A stretch of DNA of 64,000 bases, from NCBI GenBank assembly GCA_022885665.1, contig JAGQDJ010000209.1:1-64000 (forward strand). Reading direction: 5' to 3'. Within the stretch, counting starts at the first letter, position 1; every line of letters begins with the position of its first letter. Below the pieces are notes generated by a model. The model searched no databases and was not told the origin of the DNA. It was given only the letters and a program-made list of their open reading frames with translations. Made by a program: the position numbers and the translations under genes. This stretch comes from Triops longicaudatus (taxonomy: Eukaryota; Arthropoda; Branchiopoda; Notostraca; Triopsidae). Shown here piece after piece: positions 35,607-48,079 of the stretch.

Positions 35607-37263
35607 TCACTTGTCTTCTAACTCGGCCAAAAATGCCCGGCACTTCTTTTTCAGCGCTTGAACTGCCTCAACGACAAGAATGTCTGGAGTGAGCGCCCCA
35701 GTAGACTCTACGTTGACTTTTCATGTGTAAAAAAGGGAAAGAAAGTAAACAGCATCGTTAAACGTGTACGAATTCAGGTGAAAATACAATAAGGGAAAAC
35801 TGCTGTGTCAAACATTTAAGTGATTGTGCTCCTACGTAATCAGCATACCAGTGTGCGTAACTTATATTAGTGAACGCAATTAAAAAAAAGGAAGAGAAAA
35901 GTATAATGCAAGAAAATAGCAGAAAAAAAATTCGACAACTTAAAAGAATTAATTACACTAGAAAGAGAACTTTTTTCTTCTGGCATCCGATCTAAATGTA
36001 ATTTTTTTAACACCCTGTAGGTATTAAATCGTTAAGGAGATAATCTAAATTGTTTATATATATTCGAGTTGGTTACCAAAGCCGAAAGTTATCCGTTACG
36101 ATTTCAAGTTTCCAATAAATACTTACAGATGAAATGGTGACGTAGACGGGACACTTTTACAGCATCTTTAAGGTCATCGTAACGAAATACATTTCCGCTG
36201 CACATGTCGTACCGTGCATCTTTAACTTTAGCGACTTTCTTGCCGCCTAAACCAAAAGACATTAATACTAACCCAACAATAGCGTTTTTGAGGGTTTACC
36301 TTTCTTTTCCTCAAGCTCTATTACACCAGGTAAGAAACATTTCTGAAGTCGTTCAGCCCTCTCACCTTCAATCTCCTGTAGTAAAGTAATTTCGGGCAGT
36401 AGTCGGTAATAGGCAGTAGCTAATACAAGCACACTTATGAAAAGTTCTTGTTAGCGGATAATTTCTCGTTAATTACCGACTGGGGAAAATTTCGCATGAT
36501 CTCTGCCAATACCCTTCACGGCATGCAATTTAATGTCAAGTTCATGGCCTGGTCGGAGCTTTGCTATGAGAATATCATCATGCACCACGCCTACGCGATC
36601 GGCGTCCAACGTTTGCGCTTGGTCTCCTAGAGGAAACCATTTTATATGTCCACTCAGTGCTTGGTGATCTCGGTACATTTCTTCAGGGCGAGTGGCATCG
36701 GGGCCCGCTTGGAGATTTTTCGAACACCTGACTTTGAGATGGAACTCTAAAGTATCTTCCGGGGTGCCTTCAGTATCACCTGAAAATGACAAAGAGAATT
36801 AACATAAATAAACCGAAAGATTAGAAGCACCTTCTTGTCTGTATTCAAACAACCGTGGGTCAGCTTTTAAAGGAATTAAGCCCAAGCGGTGCGCAAGGAC
36901 TTCGTCTTGAATTAAAGACGTATTATTGTAGATGAACACTTTCTCGATAGCCATTGTCGGAACTTCAGAGATAAGAAGGCGACGAACAGCATTAGCAATG
37001 GCTGGATCAACCCCAATCATGTCAAACTCCATTTCCATCTCTTTCAGGCGCACTACTTGGATGCGGAACTGTTTCTTGAACTTGTCGAAGTCCCAGGAAT
37101 CATCATAGCCTGCATACTGGCCTGGGAAATCTGTTGAGGCCGTCTATTGAGGAGAAAAAATTGATGAAATACGGAAAGAAATTTTGAACAATGTAGAACT
37201 TACGTGTAAAACTTCGTGTTCTGTCAGAACAACTTTATTCCTCGCTTCTTCAATACGATTCAT
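35607..37263 (-). CDS. POLR1C: POLR1C, RPAC1/AC40 subunit shared by RNA polymerases I and III
   Basis: Six exons on the minus strand: 37204-37263, 36831-37143, 36477-36779, 36300-36419, 36127-36246, 35607-35716 (341 aa; human 346). Motifs in order: DFPGQYAGYDDSWDFDKF, EFDMIGVDPAIANAVRRLLI (the alpha-like assembly motif), EVPTMAIEKVFIYNNTS, DEVLAHRLGLIPLKADPRLFEY, VHDDILIAKLRPGHELD, VKGIGRDHAKFSPV and VESTGALTPDILVVEA. The protein dimerises with RPAC2 to seed polymerase I and III assembly in the nucleus. It is divergent from TMEM127 across about 970 bp and convergent with HTATIP2. All splice phases agree and the start gives MNRIEEARNKVVL. Confidence 0.96.
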
Positions 37264-38235
37264 GGTTAAAGGCTGCCAAAATTATTTAGAAAGTCAGTCG
37301 CTTTTGAGCACGTTGTGTATATTGGGTTCATAAACACGTGCTAAGCTTGATGCTTCGCAATCTTGAAAAGCAACCTGAGTGGAGATTAATGCTACGTTTG
37401 CGGGATAGAACTGCGAATGCGATACTCCTTTCCCGACCGCGAAACGGTTACGCCGGAATTCTTTCTCTCCATTTCGCTTCGAAGTGATATTTTGCTGTTA
37501 AATATTTACTACCTGATTTTAAATATTGGAAGTAAATGCGATTTGAAATTTTTAGAAAATTATTTCATGTAGTTCATCCCGCAAAATATTTATAACAAAT
37601 GAAATTTATCTAAGACAAGAATTACGACATTTCGACACATGCGAACGGTAATGTCAGTGGACAAGGAACTAATTTAGTTGTAGGTTATAAGGCTCGATTC
37701 TGTATTATAGTAGGGAACAAAACGTTCAAAAGCACAAAACAAACTAAATTAAATTAACCTGAAATGAGGTCTGTGTCATGCAGCGAATAACGAAAAAAAA
37801 ACGCCGTTTAGGCATTCGGATACTTAAGGATAGCTTTTCTGTAGTTTTGCATTTGATAATTAATATTTTACCGAGTTTATTTCGAGTGACTCTTATTTAT
37901 ATTAACATTGAGAAAGTTTAGGAAAGTTGAAGACTGTAAAACGAACATAAACTTTACAGAGGAAGACGGAAAAGAACATTGCGCTTAATTCTGGAGTGGT
38001 GGTCGTTCACAGTCTGCGCTGACCCGTTTTTAAGGGAGTTAAATGTTAAGTTAGCGGTGAAATTCGTTAAATTATTTACTTTCCCGCCTTCAAGTGTCAT
38101 TTTTTGACTGTCCGCAAGTGTCGCTAACTGTTAATTTGTTTACCACAGATTCTAATCTCGAAAACAAGTGCATACTTTTGCTGCCCTTTTCGTTACACTT
38201 TGAGTTTCCTGATCACTAAAAAAAAAAAAAAAAAA
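37264..38235. promoter_or_regulatory. Divergent POLR1C/TMEM127 interval
   Basis: About 970 bp between two start codons facing away from each other; no coding exon seen. It must contain both promoters. No TATA box is clear. An A homopolymer of about 18 bases ends directly at the TMEM127 ATG (38218-38236). Confidence 0.5.
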
Positions 38236-39532
38236 ATGTATCGTGATACTACATGTTCGCAGTATTCTCAAATCCGTAGCTCGGAACCTGAGCGTAACTT
38301 TGCTGCTGCGTTCTTTCATATGGTGACTATCGCCCTTCTCTGCACTTCATTAGCTCAAATGGGCTGGTTCCGTATTCAAGCCGCTGGATGCCCACATCAT
38401 TTAGCAGTGTACCAGTTTTTTGACATCGGTTATTTTGAAACGCGCGAAGAAGCCGTCGTCATAGATCCATTGGCTTCGTCGATCGCCATTAGTACGCGCA
38501 TGAATTTCAAAGGTCATGACAATACATTCAACAACTCTCGTGTGGCCATTCCTGGAGCTTTGGATCTCCAAAACAAGATGATAGTTACCATCACAGAGTA
38601 TCATTCTGTCACCGGAAGTAAAATCTTTTCAGTGAGATAACATTAGTCCTGGTTTTTAATGAATCTTCATATCTCAGCTTTAACCTGCGTTACGCCGAAA
38701 ATTGTCGGTTTCATGCGGATAATCGTTGGCTTTGCATTAATTGCTATCATGTCGTCACTCTGTGCGTTTTTACTGGATATTAGTGGAGCTCCGAAACGTT
38801 TTTGTTTCAAAAGTCTCCAATGGATTCGACGAAATTCAATTTTCTCAATTTTCACAGGTAAACTAGCATTACGCCCTATTATGGACAACATCTAGCATAT
38901 GTCAATAGAGTTAAAAGTTGGAAAAGAAGAAAGTATAGCAGAAAGTAATGGTTTTAAATTTCTTTTAGTCGTTTGCTGCGTAGTAATGGTCAGCGCATCG
39001 TACTACATCACTTTACTTATTTCCCAAGAAGCGTTAGCTCACAGACGGTATCCGGGAACGATACAAGTCGCCTTTGAATACGGATTTTACACAATGACTG
39101 CTGCAGGTAACATTGTCATCCATAATACTGTACACCTAGTCCCTTTTACAGAGTCTTGCTTGTGTGACGCAAAAATTGAGCCTAAATGCTTGTGAAGAAC
39201 GTTTATATTAGTTCGCATGCATATGTAAACCGCTCAAACTGGGATTCGTAAGATTCCCTAGTCTACGGGTTCTGAAAATGTTCCCAAAAATTTGAAATAA
39301 ATTGATTTGTACGAATAAACATTCCAATCTATTTTTCGTTTTCTTAGGAGTGATGGCTGTCATCGCAACTGCCTGTAACTTGCTCCAGTTTCCCAGTTTT
39401 CGCTTTCAGTCTCAAGAATCTCGCTCTCGATTGGTAGAAGAATGGCATCCAAGTATCGACAGAGATACTTTGATCTCACCTCCTCTCCCTCTGAACCGTT
39501 CGCATGACCCGCCGCCACCTTACGTTCCGTAA
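38236..39532 (+). CDS. TMEM127: TMEM127, four-helix endosomal membrane protein
   Basis: Four exons: 38236-38617, 38678-38857, 38969-39106, 39348-39532 (294 aa; human 238). The N-terminal SSEPERNFAAAFFHMVTIALL matches the family. Further hydrophobic segments are GFMRIIVGFALIAIMSSLCAFLLDI, VVCCVVMVSASYYITLLI and GVMAVIATACNLLQFP. The cytoplasmic tail ends PPPPYVP, the counterpart of the vertebrate PPPAYTP end and a potential WW-domain ligand. Human TMEM127 is a tumour suppressor at endosomes and lysosomes that dampens mTOR signalling and supports receptor trafficking. The first loop after helix 1 is longer than in human. The exon 1 donor is taken as GGAA|GTAAAA at 38618 because it matches the phase of exon 2; the nearby GTGAGA at 38632 does not. 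Confidence 0.88.
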
Positions 39533-40330
39533 TATTTTTCCACCCAGGACAAATCTGTGTTACGAAGACGATGATCAAAAACTTTGAAATATATTATGAT
39601 ACTGTATTATTGGCCAACTTTTTGTATCAAGGGAATGAAATGTGAACTGTAAAAAAATGAACGATGACGTTCGTGACTCCAATGTATAAATATAATATTA
39701 TGAACTTCAACAAGCGCGCCTTAGGGCCGGTTCGCACCGAGGTCATAAGGCCTTATGCCCACCATACGACCTCGTCGGCCTACTTGTCGCCGGTCAACAA
39801 ACTTAGGTGGGGACTAATTCAGTATGGAGTCCTGCTAGATTACTTTAGAAAAGGAAAGGTTTTGTTGTCCAGCCCCTCTATTTCAGTAAGCACATGAAAG
39901 TTAGCTTGAGCACGTGAAAGCCCTTCTTGAAACTCGCTTGTGCACCTCCTACAACCTTACGACCTTGCGTGGCAAATCGATAGGTGTTGAAGCTTACTAC
40001 TGAAGCTGAGCATGAAATTATCTGCACCTCTACAGTTGGAGAATCTATCGCGAGAATGGATTGATACTGTCGGTTTTACTTAATTGTAATTTATGCTTCT
40101 TACAGCTTAGTACGATAATTTCAAGATAGTCGTCAGTTAACAGACGAATGCTAAACTCCTTGCACACTTCTAGATCTGTTTTCTATTATTTCCGGCTTCT
40201 CTAATTACCGACACTTTTCACCATTTATGTCAAAACCAAAACTGTATTGCATTATTTCATAAGGAACGTACAAAATAATATTTTACCGTGACATTCGTTT
40301 CCAAGTCACATAAAATCATCGCAATCAAAG
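39533..40330. other. Convergent spacer between TMEM127 and BOD1L
   Basis: Contains both 3' flanks. A GC-richer patch at 39720-39800 holds the perfect 14-bp palindrome CATAAGGCCTTATG (39744-39757) nested between CGAGGTC (39738-39744) and its reverse complement GACCTCG (39768-39774). Open frame 39664-39897 looks like chance. Confidence 0.5.
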
Positions 40331-43300
40331 TTACAAATTTCCCCGCGATCGGCGACTGCTGGGTGTGATTACAGGTCGTGGCTTATACAAATCCGAATCA
40401 TCATAGCGCTGAACTTGTTTAACCACCCTAGTAAACAAATAAATTAATACCTCGCAATAAAAGCTTTGAAAAAAAAAAGAAGTTGTACATTAGATTTTTT
40501 TTAAATGCTCGTGTTGAAACCAGTTAAATATCACTAATTACAAGCTTACCTCGCAACTCTCCTCGGAATAGGCTCTACCAATTTCGGCTTCTCATCCGGC
40601 GGATCGCTGTCTGGACTAGGAGGCAAATTCTCCAGTAGTATTTTGCTTTCCGTCTGTCCAAAAGTTTTTCCTTCTTCACTACTTTCATCATTATTATTCA
40701 CCTTCGCAGCTGTTGCTAAGCCCAAATCATCCGCGGAACTACTAGACTCTTCCGACATGACATCACAATTGTTGTCACTGACAAAATTCTGATCCTGATA
40801 CCGCGGATTTGCTTTCCTTCTTCTCTTACCGTCTTCCTGTACCGCTTGAGTGGCACCACTATTGAGTTCCTCTATCTTTCTCTTGGTTCCTGCACCTTGG
40901 ACCTCTCTTTCCTTCCCTTTTTTCTCCACAGTACGAACCACTAATTCACCTTCCCTTATGACCTTCCCTCTCGTTACTTTTACCCAGCTTTCCAATTCGG
41001 TGTCAAGCTCCACGTCTTCGAGAAGAATATCTTCCTCTAAGGAGTCTACAGATGACACAGAACTCACTTCAATATCAGCAAATTCGTCATCTGTTCTGTC
41101 ATCTTCATGGTCATGCTTTTCAAGCCAAAGGAGCAGCAAGGGCGTGGTTTCTGGTGGTGGTGGAAGAGCACGGACACCGTTGCTAATTTTAGGCTCTCCT
41201 TCTTTATTAGCCAATGCGGCAATGCGCTTCCGCTCGCGCATCACTTTCAGCATCTCTTTGAAATTGGTGGCCACTTTAGGCTTGATGACCGGTTTGGTTG
41301 AAGAGGAAGACGACGACGAGGGGGAGGGAGACGATTCGGATTTCTCCGCAACATCTTTCTTATCCTTGCTGACTTTGTCGTTCTCCCGTTCGCTGTCCCT
41401 ACGCTTGTGACTGCTGCTTTGCGATCTGTGCCGTTTGTCTTTGTCTTTCCCGTGTCTATCTTTGTCGCGTTTACTACTCTTATGGTCCCTGTCTTTGCTC
41501 TTTCCCCTATTGTCACTCTTTTCTCGGTGATCTTTGGATCGGTGTTTGTCCTTCGACGAGCTGTGGCTCCTATGTTTTGAATCGTGGCGACTGCGGTGTC
41601 CCCGGTCTTTGTCAGAATGTTCCGTACGGCTGGACGAAGTTTTGGAAGAGTTTTCTTTTGGCCTGCGGGATTTATCCGGTGACGTAGAGCCGCCTTCATC
41701 ATCCCGGTCGTGAGATCTATCGCGGCGTTTAGCAGCATTACGTTCAGCAGCGTGGTCATCTACGGACTTCTCGTCTTTCTTCTCCTTTTCTTCGTTATTT
41801 TCTTCTTTAACTTCCCTGTGCTCTTCCACGAGTGGGTCTCGCCGCAAAGGTGACCACTTGGGAGAAAGAAGATCTTCCTCTGCAGCCATTTCTTTGTCAT
41901 CGTCCCATTCGCCCTCTTCCACTGAAGAGACTTCTTCCATGTCTTCTTTTTCGGCAAAATTGACCGCTTCTACAGGTTCTAATTCTTGGGGTTCTTCTTT
42001 CTTAATTTGAGGAGCAGTCTCAATGACTTCTACAGTCTCTTCTTTAACGATCTTGCGTCCTTCATCAGATTCATCTTCTTCAGAAGCGGATTTTTCCGTG
42101 TCTTCTTTATCCTTGTACACGTCTTCATCTGATGAAATGGAAGACAAAGAATTTTTTGTGTCTGCAGGGGAGTTTTCTTCACTGGATTGGGATATGGGAC
42201 TAAGAGATTCTTCTTTATCTGCTGCCTCTTGAGGAGAACGACGATCTTCTCTTTTCAAAGACAAGGGTATTCTTTCAGGTGAATCAAGCTTGGCGTAGGG
42301 TGGGGAAACTCCTGGGGGGTGTTCATCAGCTGGTATAGAGGAAGAAGACGGGGAGGAATTGGAAGGGGAGGGAGTTAAATTGGAAGGTGATACTTGTTCC
42401 ATGTCCACGTCCATGGATACGGGGGAGTGCTTCGAATTGTCTATGGAGTTTTTCTCATCGTCTTCTGAATCATCAACACCCGGCGGGCGCGTAGGTGTGC
42501 CAGGATTGGAACTGAACTCTTCTTCTACGTCAGGGGAGGAGACAATCGGCTCTAATTCGATAGGAGCGGCTGAAAGCTCGCTTTTTGGAGGATCATCCGG
42601 TGGGGGCGAAGGAGGAATATCTTTCTCCTCGACTAAGAAAAGAGAACAGGCTTATACGTTATCATAGTGGTCGAATACGAACAAATTAAAATTATACTCA
42701 GGAAGAAAATGAGTAAAACAAGAAAATGTACAGGCCTGTTTAAATTCTTTAACAAGAAGGTTCTGCATAAAAAATACAGAACTTAAATAAAAAACCACAA
42801 ATGCAGTTTGAAAGCTAATGTTCTCAAAAATAATTTTAGACAAATAATACTGCAAATAGCTTTTACTTTTAGGAGGATCTGGCTTTTTCACGGGCTTTTC
42901 CATTCCTAAGAAATTGTACACCATGTCTTCAATTGTAGGACGAAAAGTGGGCACGACTTTTGGATTAACAACTTGTTCTACAATACGCTCGACACCTTTT
43001 TCGATCATTCCGAGACTGAAACAAATGAAAGTTTTGATAAGTAAAGGAATGTATATTAATACGACTGCTCTTATTTAATAAAATTATCTTAACTTACTCC
43101 AAGATGTGTTTCCTTAAATTATCTCGGACTTGATTTTTGACCAAAGAGGGCTTCCATACTTGTTTGGACAAAAAGTTGCTTACTGATCTTTCCACACGCT
43201 GATGCAAGTTTTGATATGCGGGCTGATAAAATTATAAATAAAATTAACGTAAGAAACAAAAGTTGTAGGTACGCAAGTGAAGTTTTCGTTTTTATTATTA

Positions 43301-43433
43301 TTACTTTGGTGTCAACGTCTGATAAGCAGTCTTTACGCCACTGATCAAATATTCCTTGGGATTTAAGCTGGTTAACAATAATGTCAATAAGTCTGTGATC
43401 ACCCGGGAGGTACTGAAACTTTGAATTCTCCAT
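40331..43433 (-). CDS. BOD1L/BOD1-like protein with Shg1 (COMPASS) domain
   Basis: Five exons on the minus strand: 43305-43433, 43098-43222, 42867-43015, 40550-42632, 40331-40427 (860 aa). Residues about 10-130 form the Shg1/BOD1 domain: GDHRLIDIIVNQLKSQGIFD, CLSDVDTK, PAYQNLHQRVERSVSNFL and VNPKVVPTFRPTIEDMV. The large exon is low complexity: Pro/Ser-rich, then acidic, then a Lys/Arg/Ser/Asp/His-rich block, then MLKVMRERKRIAAL. A short last exon supplies QRYDDSDLYKPRPVI, resembling the BOD1L1 C-terminal end; it is easily missed because the long frame reads through its donor at 40549 to a stop. Vertebrate BOD1 guards chromosome biorientation via PP2A-B56, and BOD1L1 acts with SETD1A in H3K4 methylation and fork protection. 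The long disordered body favours BOD1L over BOD1. Confidence 0.87.
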
Positions 43434-43568
43434 TTTTGGAGCAAAATAGTGAAAGAAAATCACTCTTTCACAAGGTTTGTTGTGATTCAATCGCCATCTT
43501 CAACGTTGGACTGCGCAGCGTGAGTAAATTGGACTACAGCGCTAACGCGGCGCACGATGACATTAGAT

Positions 43569-44819
43569 TCAAACTCTTAGGGCGGCTTTTATATTTTCGA
43601 AATTCCACTGGGTTTCGATTAAACAGTCGCTCGTACAAAATGACCCTTGTTGAATTCGTTCCAAGTCTACTACATGTGCACAGGAATTTAGCTCTAAAAA
43701 ATAAATTACATAACAGATTTTTTTCATTCAAAAGAAACAGCATAAATACTTCACAAAACAACACGAAGTACTGTACACAACTTTCACAAGGACTTTTAAC
43801 AGACTCACCTAGTCCCAAATCATGAACCAAGCTTCGCACGTAAAACCCAGCTCCACATCGGACCATTAGGCGAAAATGCGGAGGACTGAATTCGGCACAT
43901 TGAAGAGAATAACAATTTACTGTGCGGGGCTTGGGCGTTATATCACTGCGACCTTCCCTACACGTAAAAAAGTATTGAGAAAACCCAGTTAGTTAAAAGT
44001 TCAACCGAATAAGATGAGACTTCGCTATGCTGGAGTGGACCATCAAAATGTGTGAACGAAAGGTTCCTGTTAAGGTACAAGTTAAGTGCAGAGTAACTAA
44101 CGATTTTTTCATTGCACTGCGGTTTAAGAAATCGCGAGTGCTTAAAATATCTCTCCTAGCCTACTCTTGTATAACAGCCAATTTTTCGAAAGACCTTTGC
44201 CAGTCGGAGAAACGCTTTCCTTGAAATTTCAAAGCGCAAAATGAGGGCGGTACTTGTAAAACGGAACCTCGGAATTTTTGCAACGTTTCCTCAAATAATG
44301 AGGGGGTAATATGATCTAAAATATAATTCGAGAAATAGTTTTTAAAAATTTAATGTTTTATTTATACTGTTACGTACTATACGTTTTTTCTTCAACGAAC
44401 GGAGTATCTGTGTTGTAAGTGCTGGTACTTTTCCCAAGTTCGCCCAGAACACTATAAGCTTTTTCTGACGACAGGAATGTCGACAAATTTTTACAGCCGT
44501 CGCCTATACCAACAACTACAAAAAAAAAAAAAAAATAAAAAAAAAAATGAAAATATCAAATACAGCAATGTCATACATGAATCGTATGTGTTGTTTACCT
44601 AAAACACCTCTGGCACTCTTATCGAGCGTACCACCGTGTCCGAGCTTCAACTTGCCTTTGTATCCACCTGATCAGAAAATAAACAATTACGATTTCCCAT
44701 TCAAATATTCAATACAACAAACACTTACTTCTTAACATGGACATTTTTATGGCTTCTAACACTTTAGCCGAGGTTAAGCCAAGGGGCTTATAAACCGCAA
44801 ATATTCCGTGCAGTGACAT
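43569..44819 (-). CDS. TRUB1: TRUB1-type tRNA pseudouridine-55 synthase
   Basis: Six exons on the minus strand: 44729-44819, 44599-44667, 44378-44515, 44195-44315, 43809-43957, 43569-43693 (230 aa). Start GIFAVYKPLGLTSAKVLEAI and the catalytic block KLKLGHGGTLDKSARGVLVVGIG contain the active-site Asp. VPPSFCALKFQGKRFSD, then MVRCGAGFYVRSLVHDLGLEL and the last exon SCAHVVDLERIQQGSF complete the TruB fold. The enzyme isomerises U55 in the T-loop of tRNAs. Human TRUB1 is 349 aa; this copy lacks the N-terminal extension. The exon 4 donor GTCTTT is weak but required by phase. The start lies 134 bp from the divergent CCDC149 start; the stop is 135 bp from the BOD1L start on the same strand. Confidence 0.9.
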
Positions 44820-44953
44820 GCTTTGAATATTTGTACAGCGCATGTGTAAAACCCTCCTTAGCTAGAACAACAATTACACAAGTTCTGGTGCTTGTTGTAT
44901 TCCTGCTTACATCAAGGTATTCTTAGGGTTTATTCAGAAGTCATTGCAGAAGT
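44820..44953. promoter_or_regulatory. Compact bidirectional promoter, TRUB1/CCDC149
   Basis: Only 134 bp separate the two start codons, which face away from each other, so transcription start sites and control elements for both must lie here or overlap the first exons. No TATA box is visible. Confidence 0.6.
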
Positions 44954-46981
44954 ATGGAAAACGTCAGTGCCAAGCGATCGGAAGACGAGGTAAATGTAAA
45001 ACTAAAAGTTGCATCTTTTTCGTAAAGAATGAAGCAAACATTGTAAATACGACTAGCACGGAATGCGAGCGAATCGTCAGGATGAGCTAAGCCCGTGCTA
45101 GCCGTTGCGACAAGAAAGCGCGGCAAATTGAAATATTTCCAATCCATTTACTACAAACAAGCCTATTAATATTCATGGGTCTTAGGTTGCAATACTGCAA
45201 CGAAAACTAGACAGCAAAGTTCAAGCTTTGCTAATTCTATCCAAAGTGCTGGAAACTTGTCAAACAGAGCGTGACCAGTTAAAAGTTGCAGTTGAAACCT
45301 TGCAGCGGCAAATGCGGCACCTTGGACTTAATTCAGGGAAAGTAAGGAAACAGTATAATAATCAATAAATTAGTAAAAATATAAATCTTTCCTGCTCTTA
45401 TCTGAAAGTTATTTGCACCCATTTAGAAGGAAGTGATTTCGGATCCTAACTCCAGCTTAGTCACGGAATTGTTTGAAAAACAGCAAATGCTTCAGAAAGA
45501 AGTCAGTGAATTAAGGACAAAACTTATTGAAAGTCAAGGCGACGTTCGAGTCTTAAGGCGGCAGTTAAGCCTAAACCAAAACACCGAGAAAGTCTTCAAA
45601 TCTCAAGATCAGCAGACTGATTTAGTTGTGAAGTTGGAGCAAATACAGACAAAAGTAAGTCTTTTCTTAACGAATGCGCGTATCCCAATCGATCGCACTT
45701 TATCAGAATTGTAGCTAGTTTGAAGTCGAAACGTTTGAAATTTTTTTTTTTCTGAAAATGTTTGTGTCTGCATGTACAAAAACCTGCGCATCAAATGTGC
45801 AATTCCATAGGTTTGCGTGGGGATCGCTGACCCATCATGTCCGTAAAAAAGTATTGAAATATCGATTAGACGCACTTTGAGGCTTAGATTAATTTGCATG
45901 CATGTGTCGTAGCGGTTCTATATTGCCGAAACAGTGATATTTGAACAGAACGTTATCTAGTGATTTTTTTTTCACAGTGTAAACAACTGGAAGCAGATAT
46001 ACAAAGTGTAATTGACGAAAAAGAAGAAATAATTACCCAAAGGGATGCCTACCGCTGTAAAGCCCACCGTTTAAATCACCAATTATTAACTTTATTAAAG
46101 GGAACCCATAACATCGACCTTGATTCGATTGTATTAGAGAACAGGTTAGTTAATTAATTGGCTTAAAAACTCAGCTATTAAAGATTGGTGTCGTGGTAGG
46201 TATTTACATGAGCGATTGGAGCAAGCGCAAGAAGAAAAAAACATTGCTCAACAGTACGCAGCGAAATATAAGGTAGTCATGATTTTTATAAAAGCAAAAT
46301 TATTTTTAAAAATCACGTGATCCTAGACTATGCTGGATCTCAAACGACAGAAGCCTAGTGTTCCAGTTTTAAAAAACAGTGGAGGAAATATGAACAGTAT
46401 GATTCTGTCCTATTCACAAGGTAACTTTGAATATATATTTTTTCATAATCTTACTTTACGAACTTTTCTATATAGTAAGGAAGTGGTTAGGAAATGGTCC
46501 AACGTTAGCGTTAGAAGGTCCGATGCCGAATAACCAGGAAGATTTAAAAGCATTATGTCGTGGTCTGCTGGATTCGCTAGCGGACAAATCATTGGCCCTC
46601 AACCACCAGAAGAAAGCCAATAAGTACTTAATTATTAGTTGTACAGAAAATCTAATATTTCTTTTTGTTTTTTACAGAATTTTAGCCGAAAGGTTAACGG
46701 AACTTGAGGAAAGGATGAACACGCTTTCGCAGGAAAATACTGAAAAGCGGCTCGCCCCGCCTTTCCCCTCATTAGCTTTACTTACCCATTACAATGGAGC
46801 AGACGTTGACAAGTTTGAACCTGATGCTGAAGATATAGAACTGCCTAGACAACATAGTCCGATATCGCACGTGTCGTCTTCCTCTATGGAAAAAAACAAG
46901 GACGAGTTACCGGAATCTCTTCGCCAACTGATCGATGACGCTCTAGCGAATCTGAACAGTGAAAAACCACTTGAATCCTAA
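44954..46981 (+). CDS. CCDC149: CCDC149-like coiled-coil protein
   Basis: Eight exons: 44954-44989, 45186-45341, 45427-45654, 45978-46144, 46200-46272, 46327-46420, 46476-46623, 46678-46981 (401 aa, phases agree). Almost wholly alpha-helical coiled coil to about residue 225 (VAILQRKLDSKVQALLILSK, DAYRCKAHRLNHQLLTLL, ENRYLHERLEQAQEEKNIAQ), then a second helical block (DLKALCRGLLDSLADKSLAL, NKILAERLTELEERM). ENRYLHERL and the KSLALNHQKKANK segment match CCDC149. The tail is acidic and Ser-rich. CCDC149 has no established function. AATAAA at 47122-47127 and again at about 47170 would serve as polyadenylation signals. Confidence 0.85.
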
Positions 46982-48079
46982 ACTGTTCACTTCTTCCGTT
47001 TGTTTTCAAAACTCCCTAGTCCAAAAGATCTTACTTAAGTGATCTTTGCTGTCCAGTATAACATTCCGCAGGAAATTGCTATTTCCAGTTAAAAGACCCT
47101 AAAACGCTTTAGCGCTCCAGAAATAAAGCGAGATTTGTAATGCAACAAATTTCTGATTTATTTTTAGAATAAAGATAATCAAGAGTTCGTTATCTTTAAA
47201 AATTAAGGTACCCACAGTTTCTGGCCCTATTTTCGACACATAAAAATTACCGAATACCAATCTTTCGCTTTGTAGGATAAAAGTAGTTGGTGTAATGTTA
47301 TTTGCCTCGCAAAGACAAGAGCATTAAGGTAAGTCAAAAGTCAACATAAAATTAACGGAAAACGAAACTCATAGTAAAACAATGGAGTAATTAAAAAAAA
47401 AATTCTTGCTGGTCGCACTCTTTGTATTTGTGTACTGTAAATCGATAGGACACGACCTGGGCTTTTCTTTCCCTGCACCACAGAAAAAATCCAGGCCCTT
47501 CAAGAAACTTATCGTTTGTTTGCTCGCTTTTTCCCCCGTTTCTCCACGCCACACACTGATCAAACTGAAAACTCCGTAATATGTACAAAGCAGCCCAGGG
47601 ATTGTTTTAAGGCTCCGAAGTCCACCGAAGAGGCATCCAACTGGTATTGTGACGTCACATTCGAAAGAGCAGTCGGCAAGACCCAGGAAAATTTTCAATT
47701 GTTTCAAGAAAAAACAGGAGAAAAGGGACGGGGTGATGGTGGTCGATGCCACAGGTGGTTGCGTACCGAAATAGATATTGTTGTAATGAAAATAAAAACT
47801 CCCCCGTAGACAAAAACATTCGATTTTTTGCTTTGCTTTTTTTCCAAAAATGATTCTTTTAAACTTGAAGCGAAGTATTGTGTAGTGTATGAACTTTAGA
47901 AAAGAGAAACGATTTTTTTTGCGCCAAACAACTTGGATATTTTCTTTTTAGAAGTTGACGAATCCATTGAAGTGACGTTACAAACAGGGAAACTTTTTTT
48001 TTCCTGAACCCTCCCCTTTTTATAATTCTTCTCTCATGTCACAAATCCCACTGCAGCAAGACAGCAGCAGATAATAATT
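46982..48079. other. Convergent spacer, CCDC149 / eRF1 3' flanks
   Basis: Contains the CCDC149 polyadenylation signals (47122 and about 47170) and the eRF1 3' untranslated region, AT-rich and with T-rich runs near 47990-48020. Overlapping open frames at 47369-47809 on both strands look like chance. No gene assigned. Confidence 0.5.

Noticed and set aside
38632..38677. GTGAGA at 38632 as the exon 1 donor of TMEM127
   Set aside because: It would put exon 2 out of frame (immediate TAA); GTAAAA at 38618 gives the right phase.
41247..41759. 170-residue Arg/Thr-rich frame on the minus strand
   Set aside because: It is an out-of-frame shadow of the Lys/Arg/Ser-rich part of the BOD1L-type exon.
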